In this document: positions 53,201 to 60,486 of the stretch, piece by piece | How the letters are laid out: every line of letters begins with the position of its first letter | Position numbering within the stretch: the first letter of the stretch is position 1 | Origin: JAVBLP01 sp052034625 | GTDB taxonomy: Bacteria > Elusimicrobiota > Endomicrobiia > Endomicrobiales > Endomicrobiaceae | NCBI GenBank assembly: GCA_052034625.1 | Contig: JBPOII010000022.1 | Span: 1 to 64,000, forward strand | Length of the DNA stretch: 64,000 bases | Direction: 5' to 3' | Position numbers and translations under genes: made by a program | The notes under the pieces: model-generated | What the model saw: the letters and a program-made list of their open reading frames with translations, nothing else | Told to the model about the DNA's origin: nothing | Databases searched by the model: none

Positions 53201-53537
53201 CTTTATATTTTTCAAGAGTTCCTCTTTCGTGCAAAGCGACCGCAAGATTAAGAGCGGTCTGACCGCCGAGAGTAGGAAGTATTGCATCGGGTCTTTCTTT
53301 TTCAATAATCTTTTCTACTATCTCAGGAACAAGCGGTTCTACATAAGTAGCGTCTGCAAATTCAGGATCAGTCATAATAGTGGCAGGATTTGAATTAACA
53401 AGGACTATTTTGAAACCTTCTTTTTTAAGGGCTTTTATAGCCTGAACTCCGGAATAGTCAAACTCGCAGGCTTGCCCGATAACTATCGGACCTGAACCTA
53501 TAATAAGTATTTTCTTTATATCAGTTCTCTTAGGCAT
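50247..53537 (-). CDS. carB: Carbamoyl-phosphate synthase large subunit
   Basis: 1096 residues, full length. Two ATP-grasp halves are intact: 'IGSGPIVIGQACEFDYSG', 'SIENFDAMGVHTGDSITVAP' and 'EMNPRVSRSSALASKATG' in the first; 'ILGAGPNRIGQGIEFDYCCVHA', 'HIEEAGIHSGDSACVLP' and 'EANPRASRTTPYVSKSTG' in the second. The C-terminal regulatory domain is present. It makes carbamoyl phosphate from bicarbonate, two ATP and ammonia. The partner CarA lacks glutaminase residues, so this enzyme may use free ammonia. It overlaps carA by 8 nt. Confidence 0.97.
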   Translation of the reverse strand: MPKRTDIKKILIIGSGPIVIGQACEFDYSGVQAIKALKKEGFKIVLVNSNPATIMTDPEFADATYVEPLVPEIVEKIIEKERPDAILPTLGGQTALNLAVALHERGTLEKYKVELIGADFKTIEAAEDRKMFRKIMQEIGMDLPKSNYAYNISEALKISEDIGFPCIVRPSFTLGGVGSGMVFTKEEFMDIASNGIQASPIGEILIEESVLGWKEIEMEVMRDTADNCITICSIENFDAMGVHTGDSITVAPAMTLSAKEFAKMRDDSFKILRAIGMKSGGANIQFAVDPKTGRQVVIEMNPRVSRSSALASKATGFPIAKVSSLLAVGYTLDEIQNDMTAPRPASFEPTIDYHVVKVPRFAFEKFSGTNQTLGTAMKSVGETMAIGRTFKEALQKAIRGLEVGRSGLGADRHQGDAEIEAYYDDGGPLRQKAIEEVKYKLGIPNCDRLYMIRLAIRFGMSIEEICDITKIDKWFINQIKEIVDFENELPNMFKHKEEKQKELMFKAKQYGYSDKQIASMNKKTPEEVRELRNALGILPSYKTVDTCGGEFESKASYYYSTYESEDEVKVNKNPKKVIILGAGPNRIGQGIEFDYCCVHAVLAFKEEGYETIMINSNPETVSTDYDTADRLYFEPLTVEDVLDIAEKEKATGIVVQFGGQTPLNLAGELDKAGLKILGTPIESIDLAEDRKLFSKVLEKLKIPQAKSGTAISFKEAKKIAEDIGYPVMVRPSYVLGGRAMEIVYDEKALETYISTAVSVSPGKPILIDKFLDHAVEVDVDALCDGKDVYVAGIMEHIEEAGIHSGDSACVLPANTLSDKILDTIRKYTVSLAKEIGVKGLLNIQFAVKEGVVYILEANPRASRTTPYVSKSTGIQLAKLATKIMTGKKLATLLPKELLNGPSQPIKYVTVKEVVLPWTRFSNVDTVLGPEMKSTGEVMGIDADFGRAFAKAELAAGSLLPESGAILVSIGPKGKEEALHIIKEFAELGFEIYATKHTAEFFNQNGIKAKEVLKIAEGRPNVVDVIANKQVNFIINTPSGAKSRKDGYQIRRNAVMYGVPIVTTLAAAKASVQGIKAKKKNDWTVGSLQEFYKKNDK

Positions 53538-54612
53538 TTTTTTTCACCATCCCGAAAAATGTTTCAAATAAATATGCCGTTTCCGACATATCGACCGCCG
53601 GATAATACTGAACTGCAAAAACCGGATATTCTTTATGTTTAAAACCCTGGATACTTGAATCAAAAAGATTTTTATGCGTTATGACAAATCCGCCGTTCTT
53701 TTCAAAAGAATTATCCAGAGTATAACCATTGTTCTGTGCAGTTATCTCAACTTTATTAGTAAAGATATTTTTTACAGGGTGATTGGCGCCATGTCTGCCG
53801 ATTTTATGTTTTTTAAACTTTCCGCCAAAAGCACCGGCAAGGACCTGAAAACCCATACAGACGGCAAAAACAGGCATTTTAGGATTTTCGGCTATTATTT
53901 CTTTAATACTATTAGATATTCCTTTAGGCGCTTTTCCGGGTCCATTTGAAAGGAAAAGTCCATTAATGCCTGACTCAAGTACTTCTTTTGAGCTTACATT
54001 ATAAGGAAATACTATTATTTTATAACCTTTAGAAGCTATTCCTTTGAGAAAACTGTTCTTACAGCCATAATCTATAACACCTATAGTGCCTTCATTTCCC
54101 TGGCAGTAAATATATTTTTCTTTTGAAGAAACTTCTTTAACATAATTAGAGTCATTAATATTAAGACTCTTTGCCTTTTCAACAAGTTTTGAAGGATAAT
54201 CTCCTAAAAAAGAAATAACGGCTTTCATCGAGCCGTTATCCCTGATATGTTTTGTTAATGCCCTTGTATCGACTCCGTCGATACCGGCAACATTGTTTTT
54301 GGCAATTAGTTCCGCCAGCGTAAATTCTGAAAAAGGATTAGATACGACCGCACTGTTTTCCCTCACAATAATGCCTTTTGAACATACTTTCGCAGATTCA
54401 TTAGAATCTTTATTACAGCCATAATTACCTATATGCGGATGCGTAAAACAGGTTATATGCCCATATGACGAAGGATCAGTTATAATTTCCTGATAACCGA
54501 ATACTCCCGTATTAAATACTATTTCTCCTGACACCTCTTTTTCAGCACCGAAAGAGATGCCTTCAAAAATCTTTCCTGATTCAAGAGCAATATATCCTTT
54601 TTTTAGAACCAT
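53530..54612 (-). CDS. carA: Carbamoyl-phosphate synthase small subunit, degenerate glutaminase
   Basis: 360 residues with both CarA domains: N-terminal 'FNTGVFGYQEIITDPSSYG', then the amidotransferase domain. Cys252 remains ('AVCMGFQVL'), but the triad His and Glu (E. coli His353 and Glu355) are Tyr337 and Ala339 in 'QYYPAV', where 'QYHPEA' is expected (codons 53604-53602 TAT and 53598-53596 GCG). Other active-site changes are GHQ to GFQ, QNHG to QNNG and NGPGDP to NGPGKA. Glutamine hydrolysis should be lost, leaving a structural subunit. PurQ and GuaA here keep intact triads, so this is specific to CarA. An AAGGAAGGG ribosome site precedes the ATG. Confidence 0.93.
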   Translation of the reverse strand: MVLKKGYIALESGKIFEGISFGAEKEVSGEIVFNTGVFGYQEIITDPSSYGHITCFTHPHIGNYGCNKDSNESAKVCSKGIIVRENSAVVSNPFSEFTLAELIAKNNVAGIDGVDTRALTKHIRDNGSMKAVISFLGDYPSKLVEKAKSLNINDSNYVKEVSSKEKYIYCQGNEGTIGVIDYGCKNSFLKGIASKGYKIIVFPYNVSSKEVLESGINGLFLSNGPGKAPKGISNSIKEIIAENPKMPVFAVCMGFQVLAGAFGGKFKKHKIGRHGANHPVKNIFTNKVEITAQNNGYTLDNSFEKNGGFVITHKNLFDSSIQGFKHKEYPVFAVQYYPAVDMSETAYLFETFFGMVKKNA

Positions 54613-55892
54613 TTTATACCCTTCCTTACTTCTATGGTTTCTTCTCTCTTTCTTCCGAGAGATATAAGATCTATCTGAGCACCGACGAGTTCTTCAAGAC
54701 GCTTGATGTATTTTTGTGCATTTTTAGGAAGTTTTTTGAAATCAGTAACACCTCTGACTTTGCCTTTAAAACCAGGCATTTCTTCATAAATAGGTTTGCA
54801 GCCTGCCTGTATAGTTCTTGATGCCGGCATCTCTTTATATATTTTGCCTTTATATTTATATGCAACGCATATCTTTATTGTATCTATCTCTTCCATACAG
54901 TCAAGTTTAGTAAGTATAAGATGTTTTATACCGCTTACTCTTACGCTATGACGTACGACAACAGCATCAAACCAACCGCATCTGCGCGGTCTTCCCGTCG
55001 TAGCACCGTACTCTCCGCCTTTATCTCTGAGATGTTCCCCCATCTCGTCAAAAAGCTCACTGGTGAAAGGCCCTTCACCGACTCTTGTCGTATATGCTTT
55101 TACTACTCCAAGAACTTTATCTATATTGCTTGGACCTACTCCCGCGCCTGTTCCCACGCCGCCTGCTATAGGGTTTGATGAAGTTACAAAAGGATATGTA
55201 CCGAAATCAAGGTCCAGCAAAGTTCCTTGTGCACTTTCAAAAAGTATTTTTTTATTCTTTTTTATAGCCGCATCAAGCATAAGGCTTGTATCGATAACAA
55301 AAGGTTTCAAGAATTTTGAAAGTTCTTTATGATCTTTAAGTATTTCTTTTTTGAGCTCGCTCAGATTTACGCCGCTTGCCGCAAGTATAGGAGCTTTTTC
55401 TATAAGATTTTTCTCAAGCAGATCTTCAAAAACATCTTTCTCAAGATAATCTACAACTCTTATGCCTATTCTTTTTACTTTATCGGCATAAGCAGGTCCG
55501 ATACCTCTTTTGGTTGTACCTATCTTGACCTGTCCTTCTTCAAGTATTCCGTCGATAAGTCTATGATAAGGAAGTATAATGTGTGCGAGTTCGCTTATAA
55601 AAAATCTTCCCTTAAGCGGAATTTTCTTTTTATTAAGCATATCTATTTCTGTCTTGAGAGCTTTTGGATCTATGACTACGCCGTTAGTGATTAAACACAT
55701 CTTTTTAGGGAATAGTATTCCTGAGGGTATTAAATGTAAGACAAATGGCTTGTTTTCGTAAATTAAGGTGTGTCCTGCATTGTTTCCGCCCTGATAGCGG
55801 ACAATATAATCTGCCTGTTTTGCGAGATAATGAACGACTTTTCCTTTTCCTTCATCTCCCCACTGCGTACCTAAAACAACTAATGTAGACAT
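54603..55892 (-). CDS. purA: Adenylosuccinate synthetase
   Basis: 429 residues. It joins IMP and aspartate with GTP, the first step to AMP. Motifs include 'GTQWGDEGKGKVVHYLA' (catalytic Asp), 'GGNNAGHTL' (His), 'GTTKRGIGPAYADKVKR' and 'TTGRPRRCGWFDAV'. It is the first coding gene after tRNA-Glu, with GGAAGG upstream, and overlaps carA by 10 nt. Confidence 0.97.
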   Translation of the reverse strand: MSTLVVLGTQWGDEGKGKVVHYLAKQADYIVRYQGGNNAGHTLIYENKPFVLHLIPSGILFPKKMCLITNGVVIDPKALKTEIDMLNKKKIPLKGRFFISELAHIILPYHRLIDGILEEGQVKIGTTKRGIGPAYADKVKRIGIRVVDYLEKDVFEDLLEKNLIEKAPILAASGVNLSELKKEILKDHKELSKFLKPFVIDTSLMLDAAIKKNKKILFESAQGTLLDLDFGTYPFVTSSNPIAGGVGTGAGVGPSNIDKVLGVVKAYTTRVGEGPFTSELFDEMGEHLRDKGGEYGATTGRPRRCGWFDAVVVRHSVRVSGIKHLILTKLDCMEEIDTIKICVAYKYKGKIYKEMPASRTIQAGCKPIYEEMPGFKGKVRGVTDFKKLPKNAQKYIKRLEELVGAQIDLISLGRKREETIEVRKGIKWF

Positions 55893-55910
55893 AAGCGCCT
55901 TCCATAAAAG

Positions 55911-55939
55911 AACCGTTTAAACATTAAGCTTAAACGGTT
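55911..55939 (-). terminator. Hairpin between tRNA-Glu and purA, attenuator-like
   Basis: A perfect 10-bp stem AACCGTTTAA/TTAAACGGTT with a 9-nt loop is followed on the minus strand by CTTTTA. The short T run suggests partial termination. It lies between the tRNA genes and the purA ribosome site, so it may limit read-through into the nucleotide operon. Confidence 0.55.
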
Positions 55940-55955
55940 AGTAATATAAAGAAAA

Positions 55956-56027
55956 CGCCCCCACGGAGATTTGAACTCCGGTCGCATGATTGAAAATCAT
56001 GTGTCCTGACCCCTAGACGATGGGGGC
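55956..56027 (-). tRNA. tRNA-Glu (UUC)
   Basis: Acceptor stem GCCCCCA/TGGGGGC, D loop with TAGGGG, anticodon stem CATGA/TCATG with loop TTTTCAA giving UUC, T loop TTCAAAT, discriminator G. CCA is not encoded. Confidence 0.95.
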
Positions 56028-56043
56028 ATTTAATTTCAAAATA

Positions 56044-56116
56044 TGAGCCCGGTGCGGCTCGAACGCACGACAACCTCATTAAAAGTGAGGTGCTCTACCG
56101 GCTGAGCTACGGGCCC
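56044..56116 (-). tRNA. tRNA-Lys (UUU)
   Basis: Acceptor stem GGGCCCG/CGGGCTC with one G-U pair, anticodon stem CCTCA/TGAGG with loop CTTTTAA giving UUU, T loop TTCGAGC, discriminator A. CCA is not encoded. It is transcribed ahead of tRNA-Glu, 16 nt away. Confidence 0.95.
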
Positions 56117-56195
56117 TTCGGTTTGAAAGGTTTTCTGACGAAAATGGTAAACTAAAAAGAACTTCCGGCAAATTGCCGTTTTTAACAACTCGCAA

Positions 56196-56225
56196 AGTAT
56201 AGCAAAAAACAAAAAAGATTGTCAA
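56196..56225 (-). promoter_or_regulatory. Promoter of the tRNA-Lys/tRNA-Glu unit
   Basis: TTGACA at 56225-56220, an 18-bp spacer and TATACT at 56201-56196. No better promoter is visible closer to purA, so this may also feed the purA-carA-carB-thyX operon. Confidence 0.78.
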
Positions 56226-56278
56226 ATACTTTTTATAGGTTTTGGAACAAAACATAAAATATATTTATATAATAGGAT

Positions 56279-56307
56279 TTGACACAACTATACCTTTTTT
56301 GTTTAAT
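56279..56307 (+). promoter_or_regulatory. Promoter of dCMP deaminase gene, leaderless configuration
   Basis: TTGACA at 56279-56284, a 17-bp spacer and TTTAAT at 56302-56307. Only 7 nt separate the -10 box from the ATG at 56315. The TTG at 56279 is in frame with the gene and could be mistaken for its start codon. Confidence 0.75.
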
Positions 56308-56314
56308 AGTCGGT

Positions 56315-56812
56315 ATGAAAAACAATAAAGATACTGTAATTAAACGTCCTTCATGGGATGAATACTTTATGAAACTTGCATGGCTTGTAGCTGAACGCTC
56401 AACTTGCATGAGACATCATGTAGGTGCAGTTATAGCGCGTGATAAAAGAATTTTAACTACAGGCTATAATGGAGCTGCCGCAGGGGTTGAAGACTGTATG
56501 GCTCTTGGCTGTTTGAGAGATGAATTAAAAATTCCTTCAGGCACAAGACATGAAATATGCCGTGCTATTCACGCTGAACAAAATGCAATTATACAAGGCG
56601 GCTTTCACGGTATAAATATTAAAGGCTCAACCCTTTACTGTACCCATTCCCCCTGCATTCTTTGTGCAAAAATGATAGTGAATGCCGGAATTAAACGCGT
56701 TGTAATGAGTATTGTTTATCCTGATGATTCATATAAGGATCTTTTCTCACAGGCCCAAATAGAGTATTCTTCACTTCAGATAGAAAATCTCACAATAACA
56801 CAAAAAGTATAA
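56315..56812 (+). CDS. dCMP deaminase (zinc-dependent)
   Basis: 165 residues from the ATG at 56315. It deaminates dCMP to dUMP, the substrate of ThyX. The zinc site is clear: His and catalytic Glu in 'AIHAEQNAI' and two Cys in 'HSPCILCAKMIV', with 'RHEICRA' and 'RHHVGAVIARDKRILTTGYNGA' typical of dCMP/ComEB deaminases. No Shine-Dalgarno precedes the ATG, and the promoter -10 is 7 nt away, so the mRNA should be leaderless. It would supply dUMP if the Dcd homologue at 40478 is inactive. Confidence 0.94.
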   Translation: MKNNKDTVIKRPSWDEYFMKLAWLVAERSTCMRHHVGAVIARDKRILTTGYNGAAAGVEDCMALGCLRDELKIPSGTRHEICRAIHAEQNAIIQGGFHGINIKGSTLYCTHSPCILCAKMIVNAGIKRVVMSIVYPDDSYKDLFSQAQIEYSSLQIENLTITQKV

Positions 56813-56861
56813 ACTCTAAAAAATGCTGCAATAAATTTATAACAGGGTACGTTGATTAATT

Positions 56862-57449
56862 ATGAAACATTTAAATGACTCTGAATTGGTAACTCTTTTC
56901 AATAAAGGCAACAATGAAGCGTTTGAAGAAATAGTGATAAGATATCAGGCGCATATATACACATATATATTGTCTATAACTAAGGATCCCGAAGCATCAA
57001 ACGATATAATACAAGATATTTTTATAAGAGTCTTTAAAAATCTGTCAAAATATAATGATGAAAACAAGCTTAAAAACTGGCTGTTTACTTTAGCAAGGAA
57101 TATGACTATGGATTATTACAGAAAAAACAACAAAAGGCTGCTTCCTCTTGAAGTTCAGGATGAAGACGAAATGTCGATCCTGGATACACTTGCAGAAAAT
57201 GATCCGCAGCCCATAGAAATAGCTATTACAAAAGACAGAGTCTCTGCAATAAACAATGCTTTAAACGCACTTTCTTCAGAAGAACGTGAACTTATATATT
57301 TAAAAGATACTATGACATTTAAAGAGATAGCAGAGATGCAAAATAAGCCTATAGGCACTTTACTTTCAAAATTTAACAGAGCTCTTAGCAAACTTAAAAA
57401 GATATTAGCTGAGAGAGAGCCGGAGGTTTACCATGAATATATGCAATAA
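56862..57449 (+). CDS. ECF-type RNA polymerase sigma factor
   Basis: 195 residues. Region 2 is 'EEIVIRYQAHIYTYILSIT...ASNDIIQDIFIRVFKNLSKY' and 'KNWLFTLARNMTMDYYRK'. Region 4 is 'ALSSEERELIYLKDTMTFKEIAEMQNKPIGTLLSK'. Regions 1 and 3 are absent, as expected for an ECF sigma. It overlaps its anti-sigma gene by 17 nt. No strong ribosome site is visible at the ATG. It probably controls an envelope response, given the downstream genes. Confidence 0.93.
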   Translation: MKHLNDSELVTLFNKGNNEAFEEIVIRYQAHIYTYILSITKDPEASNDIIQDIFIRVFKNLSKYNDENKLKNWLFTLARNMTMDYYRKNNKRLLPLEVQDEDEMSILDTLAENDPQPIEIAITKDRVSAINNALNALSSEERELIYLKDTMTFKEIAEMQNKPIGTLLSKFNRALSKLKKILAEREPEVYHEYMQ

Positions 57450-57837
57450 TATCCCTCTTTATCTTTATAATGAAATGACAAAAGAAGAAAGAAGAGAATT
57501 TGAAAAACATCTTAATGAATGCCCTGAATGCAGAAAAACCATAAAACTTTTTACCGAAATTCAGGAAACCAAAGCCGTATACAATGCACCGTCTAATATA
57601 TTGAACTCTATTTTTGAAGAGACTTCAAGAAAGAAAAATATTTTTTCTTTCTCTAAAATCAGCAAGTTTGCAATTGCGGCCGCTATTTTTCTTGCAATAG
57701 GATTGTTTTCAATAAAGACAAATAAAAAACAGGCAAGCATAGATTTAAATTTTTCAGATAATACATATAGCAGCATGGAAGAGATGGCTAGCTTAAATTC
57801 CGAGCTTGATGAATTTGAAGAAATGTTTTTTGTTTAA
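57433..57837 (+). CDS. Anti-sigma factor with zinc-finger (zf-HC2-type) domain
   Basis: 134 residues. The cytoplasmic N-terminus has the ZAS-type His-x3-Cys-x2-Cys motif ('HLNECPEC') plus an early Cys4. A transmembrane helix follows near residues 75-93 ('FAIAAAIFLAIGLFSI'). The short outer part is acidic. GGAGG, 6 nt before the ATG, lies within the end of the sigma gene. It would hold the ECF sigma at the membrane until a periplasmic signal is sensed. Confidence 0.85.
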   Translation: MNICNNIPLYLYNEMTKEERREFEKHLNECPECRKTIKLFTEIQETKAVYNAPSNILNSIFEETSRKKNIFSFSKISKFAIAAAIFLAIGLFSIKTNKKQASIDLNFSDNTYSSMEEMASLNSELDEFEEMFFV

Positions 57838-57853
57838 ATATTTAGGAGGTTTT

Positions 57854-58375
57854 ATGAAAAAAGCAGCTGTCGTAATATGTAGTGTCTTTATTTTCAGTAA
57901 TTTATCCTTTGCGATCCCCCCCGGCAGTAATCCTGACGGTAAAGGAGTATCTCCAAACAAAAGAGAAAGGAATGCAAGGATGATGGAAATGAGAAAAGAT
58001 TATATTGAATTCCATGAAAAACTTGATCCCTTACTAGATAAATATCATAAAGCAAATGATGATCAAAAAGAAGCAATTGGAAAAGAGATCAAGACTCTTG
58101 TCTCTGAACAAACTGAGAAAGAACTTATAAAAAAGAAAGAAATGCTCGTGATACAGAAAGAAAGAATAGCAGATTTTGAAAAGAGAATTAATGAAATAGA
58201 AAATGATAAAGAGGCATATATCAATAAAAAAACAGATTATTGTATAAGCGAAGAAGGGCGAAAAAGAATTAAAGAAAAGAGCATAGAGTTTAAAAATAGA
58301 GAACAAAACAGAGAAAAAACTTCATGGAAGAAAGATAAAAAAGACGAGAAAAAATATCGGAAAGAGAAAAGATAA
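57854..58375 (+). CDS. Periplasmic coiled-coil protein (Spy/CpxP/ZraP-like role)
   Basis: 173 residues from the ATG at 57854, preceded by AGGAGG; a longer frame starting inside the anti-sigma gene has no such site. A signal peptide (ending SFA) is followed by a long, highly charged helical region with 'KLDPLLDKYHKANDDQKEAIGKEI', read as an antiparallel coiled coil. Its length and its position after a sigma/anti-sigma pair resemble periplasmic stress sensors or chaperones such as Spy, CpxP or ZraP. Sequence identity to those families is not evident, so this is by analogy. A strong terminator follows. Confidence 0.7.
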   Translation: MKKAAVVICSVFIFSNLSFAIPPGSNPDGKGVSPNKRERNARMMEMRKDYIEFHEKLDPLLDKYHKANDDQKEAIGKEIKTLVSEQTEKELIKKKEMLVIQKERIADFEKRINEIENDKEAYINKKTDYCISEEGRKRIKEKSIEFKNREQNREKTSWKKDKKDEKKYRKEKR

Positions 58376-58424
58376 TATTAGAAAAGAAATACCTGACCGG
58401 AAGTATACGCATACTCCCTGCAGT

Positions 58425-58459
58425 AAGAGACAGCCGTTATAAACGGCTGTCTCTTTTTT
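58425..58459 (+). terminator. Rho-independent terminator of the sigma operon
   Basis: A 14-bp stem AAGAGACAGCCGTT/AACGGCTGTCTCTT with a 3-nt loop, running into a T tract on the plus strand. Confidence 0.93.
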
Positions 58460-58495
58460 AGTAATAGCGAAGAAACAATTACGAGTTGACAACAA

Positions 58496-58538
58496 CGGCA
58501 GACCCTTCGACAAAGCTTCGCTTTTCTCAGGATGACAA
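58496..58538. repeat. Dispersed repeat copy 2 (half element)
   Basis: CGGCAGACCCTTCGACAAAG and the following 23 bp match 5313-5354 with few differences and a 1-bp gap. This copy lacks the left inverted arm of the first copy. It lies between two convergent genes. Confidence 0.6.
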
Positions 58539-58580
58539 CAAGACAATTGCAGATAGAAAACATCAAACGGCAGTGAATGA

Positions 58581-60473
58581 CTATATTTTAGGAATAAGAG
58601 AAGATATAGCTTGTTTTTTCAGTTCGGCTTCTTTTTGTGCGATAAGCTTTTTTGCATCGTCTATTTGCTTTTGAATATCTTTCATTTTAGGATCAAGTTC
58701 TTTTTGTATCTGGTTTTTATATTTATCGGCTTCAGCCTGTAGAACTTTTTTCTGTGTTTCTACATATTGAGTAACTTCTTTTTTTATTCTTATTTTAACA
58801 TCTCCGATCGCGGCATTTAAGACACTATTAAATCTCTGTCCTATAACTTTATCTATGTCTGAAGAAAAATTAAAATTAAAACCTTCATCTTCGGTAATTG
58901 ATATTCCGGCATTAAGGCTTATTGAAGATATTCCCTGCCACAAAATGCTTACATAACGGATAATATTTGCATTTATATCATCAAAATTTTTATTTGCTGT
59001 ATCATAATAAATCCCGTCAATAATAACTCCTGTATTTGTTATAAAATCTCTTCCTTTAAGTATAAACTCTGCCGAAAATTTAGCTTTTGCATCTTTAAAA
59101 ACAGGCGTATAATCCGTCTGAGGTATACCAAGCCTGTCCGCACTGAAATTATCCATAGTAAACAATATTTTATCTTCAGCAATTTTGCTGAGCCTGTCAA
59201 AACTTCCTGAGACATTTATGATCTGATTTGTATCATCACCTTCAGCTTTAAAAGTCGTAATTTGGCCGGCAAGACGCTGATCCGATGTTATATTCTTTAC
59301 CGTACCTGCAAAAGATATAGGCGTACCTGTTTTGCCTTCACCGCCGGAAGTTCCTGAAATAGTAATATTTGAAATAAGTAAAGCCGGAAGTTCTTTCTTT
59401 ATGGGATATATTATGTCTTTACCTTTTTTTCTTTCTTTAGATTCCAGATTTAGCGTCTCTTCAGCGGATGTATCAGGTATATACTTCTTTACGAGATTCA
59501 TATAGTATAAAACATTATCAACTCTGTTTACCCAAATCTGTCCGAAAAGCATCCTGCTTATATTTTTAAAATCAAGCGAAGGAATAGATAGTTTTGAAGC
59601 AATATTATTAACATCACGCTCTATCTGAGATGAAATATCCTTGAAAGCATTTTTCTGGCTATTTGCATCTTTAATAAGATTGTTTTTTAATGTTTTTAGC
59701 TCATTGTATGTCTGTTCAAGATTTTCTTTTTGGGCTTCAAGATTTTCAAGATTTGTTTTTAGATTTTTAATATCAGCCGGGGTCTTAATATTCGTTTTAG
59801 AAAGCAATGTTATAAGTTCAGATATTTCTTTTATATTTTCTTCTACTTTTATGGAATCGACTTTTTTATTGTAATCATCATATTTCCCCATTAAGTCGAC
59901 ATAATAACCCTGTACTTTTGCAACGGACTGTATGCCTGTCATATCTACTATACTCTGCGGTGAAAAATCTTGAAGCTGTTTTTGTATTTCATTAAATTTC
60001 TGAACGCTTGGAAAGGAATTGAACTCTTGATTTGCCTTTACCTTAGCTTCTTTCATCATTTTCTGTACAAAAGAATCCTCAGCCGGTTTTACTTTCTTTT
60101 TTTTCTTTGGAGGAAGTTTTGCTGAAACCGTCCTAGAAGTGCCCCACTTAATACCTTCAATATTCATATTGTCTATATTGATTTTCTTTGAAAGCAAAGG
60201 AATGAATTTCACTCCGAATTTTACTTTTTCTACATCTAAAAGATTTTTAAACTCATTGTCTTTATCGCCTATTTTAATATCGCTTATATAAACGGAAAGA
60301 CCTTTAAATTTAGTTTTAAATTCGCCTACTTCAACTTTAGCACCAAATATTATTTCGCCTGCGGAAATAAAACCTTTTTTTAGATATGTATCCAAATAAA
60401 AAATAAAAAAACAGCTTATGAGAGATATTACTATTAGAGTTGGAATTATAAAAGAAAATCTGAAAATCTTCAT
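58581..60473 (-). CDS. TIGR03545-like envelope protein
   Basis: 630 residues: an N-terminal membrane helix (about 8-28), an AsmA-like beta region ('VGEFKTKFKGLSVYISDIKIGD'), a long coiled coil (about 215-290), a further beta domain and a C-terminal charged coiled coil. This is the layout of the TIGR03545 family. The adjacent gene is the TIGR03546 member, and the two families are known to occur together. AsmA-like proteins act in lipid or envelope transport; a specific role is not established for this pair. A GGAGAC site precedes the ATG. Confidence 0.8.
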   Translation of the reverse strand: MKIFRFSFIIPTLIVISLISCFFIFYLDTYLKKGFISAGEIIFGAKVEVGEFKTKFKGLSVYISDIKIGDKDNEFKNLLDVEKVKFGVKFIPLLSKKINIDNMNIEGIKWGTSRTVSAKLPPKKKKKVKPAEDSFVQKMMKEAKVKANQEFNSFPSVQKFNEIQKQLQDFSPQSIVDMTGIQSVAKVQGYYVDLMGKYDDYNKKVDSIKVEENIKEISELITLLSKTNIKTPADIKNLKTNLENLEAQKENLEQTYNELKTLKNNLIKDANSQKNAFKDISSQIERDVNNIASKLSIPSLDFKNISRMLFGQIWVNRVDNVLYYMNLVKKYIPDTSAEETLNLESKERKKGKDIIYPIKKELPALLISNITISGTSGGEGKTGTPISFAGTVKNITSDQRLAGQITTFKAEGDDTNQIINVSGSFDRLSKIAEDKILFTMDNFSADRLGIPQTDYTPVFKDAKAKFSAEFILKGRDFITNTGVIIDGIYYDTANKNFDDINANIIRYVSILWQGISSISLNAGISITEDEGFNFNFSSDIDKVIGQRFNSVLNAAIGDVKIRIKKEVTQYVETQKKVLQAEADKYKNQIQKELDPKMKDIQKQIDDAKKLIAQKEAELKKQAISSLIPKI

Positions 60474-60486
60474 TTTGTCTCCGCGA

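Noticed and set aside
56279..56314. Longer dCMP deaminase start at TTG 56279
   Set aside because: The TTG is part of the TTGACA -35 box, and the encoded extension is not part of the family.
57806..57853. Longer start for the periplasmic coiled-coil protein
   Set aside because: AGGAGG precedes the ATG at 57854, which alone gives a clean signal peptide.
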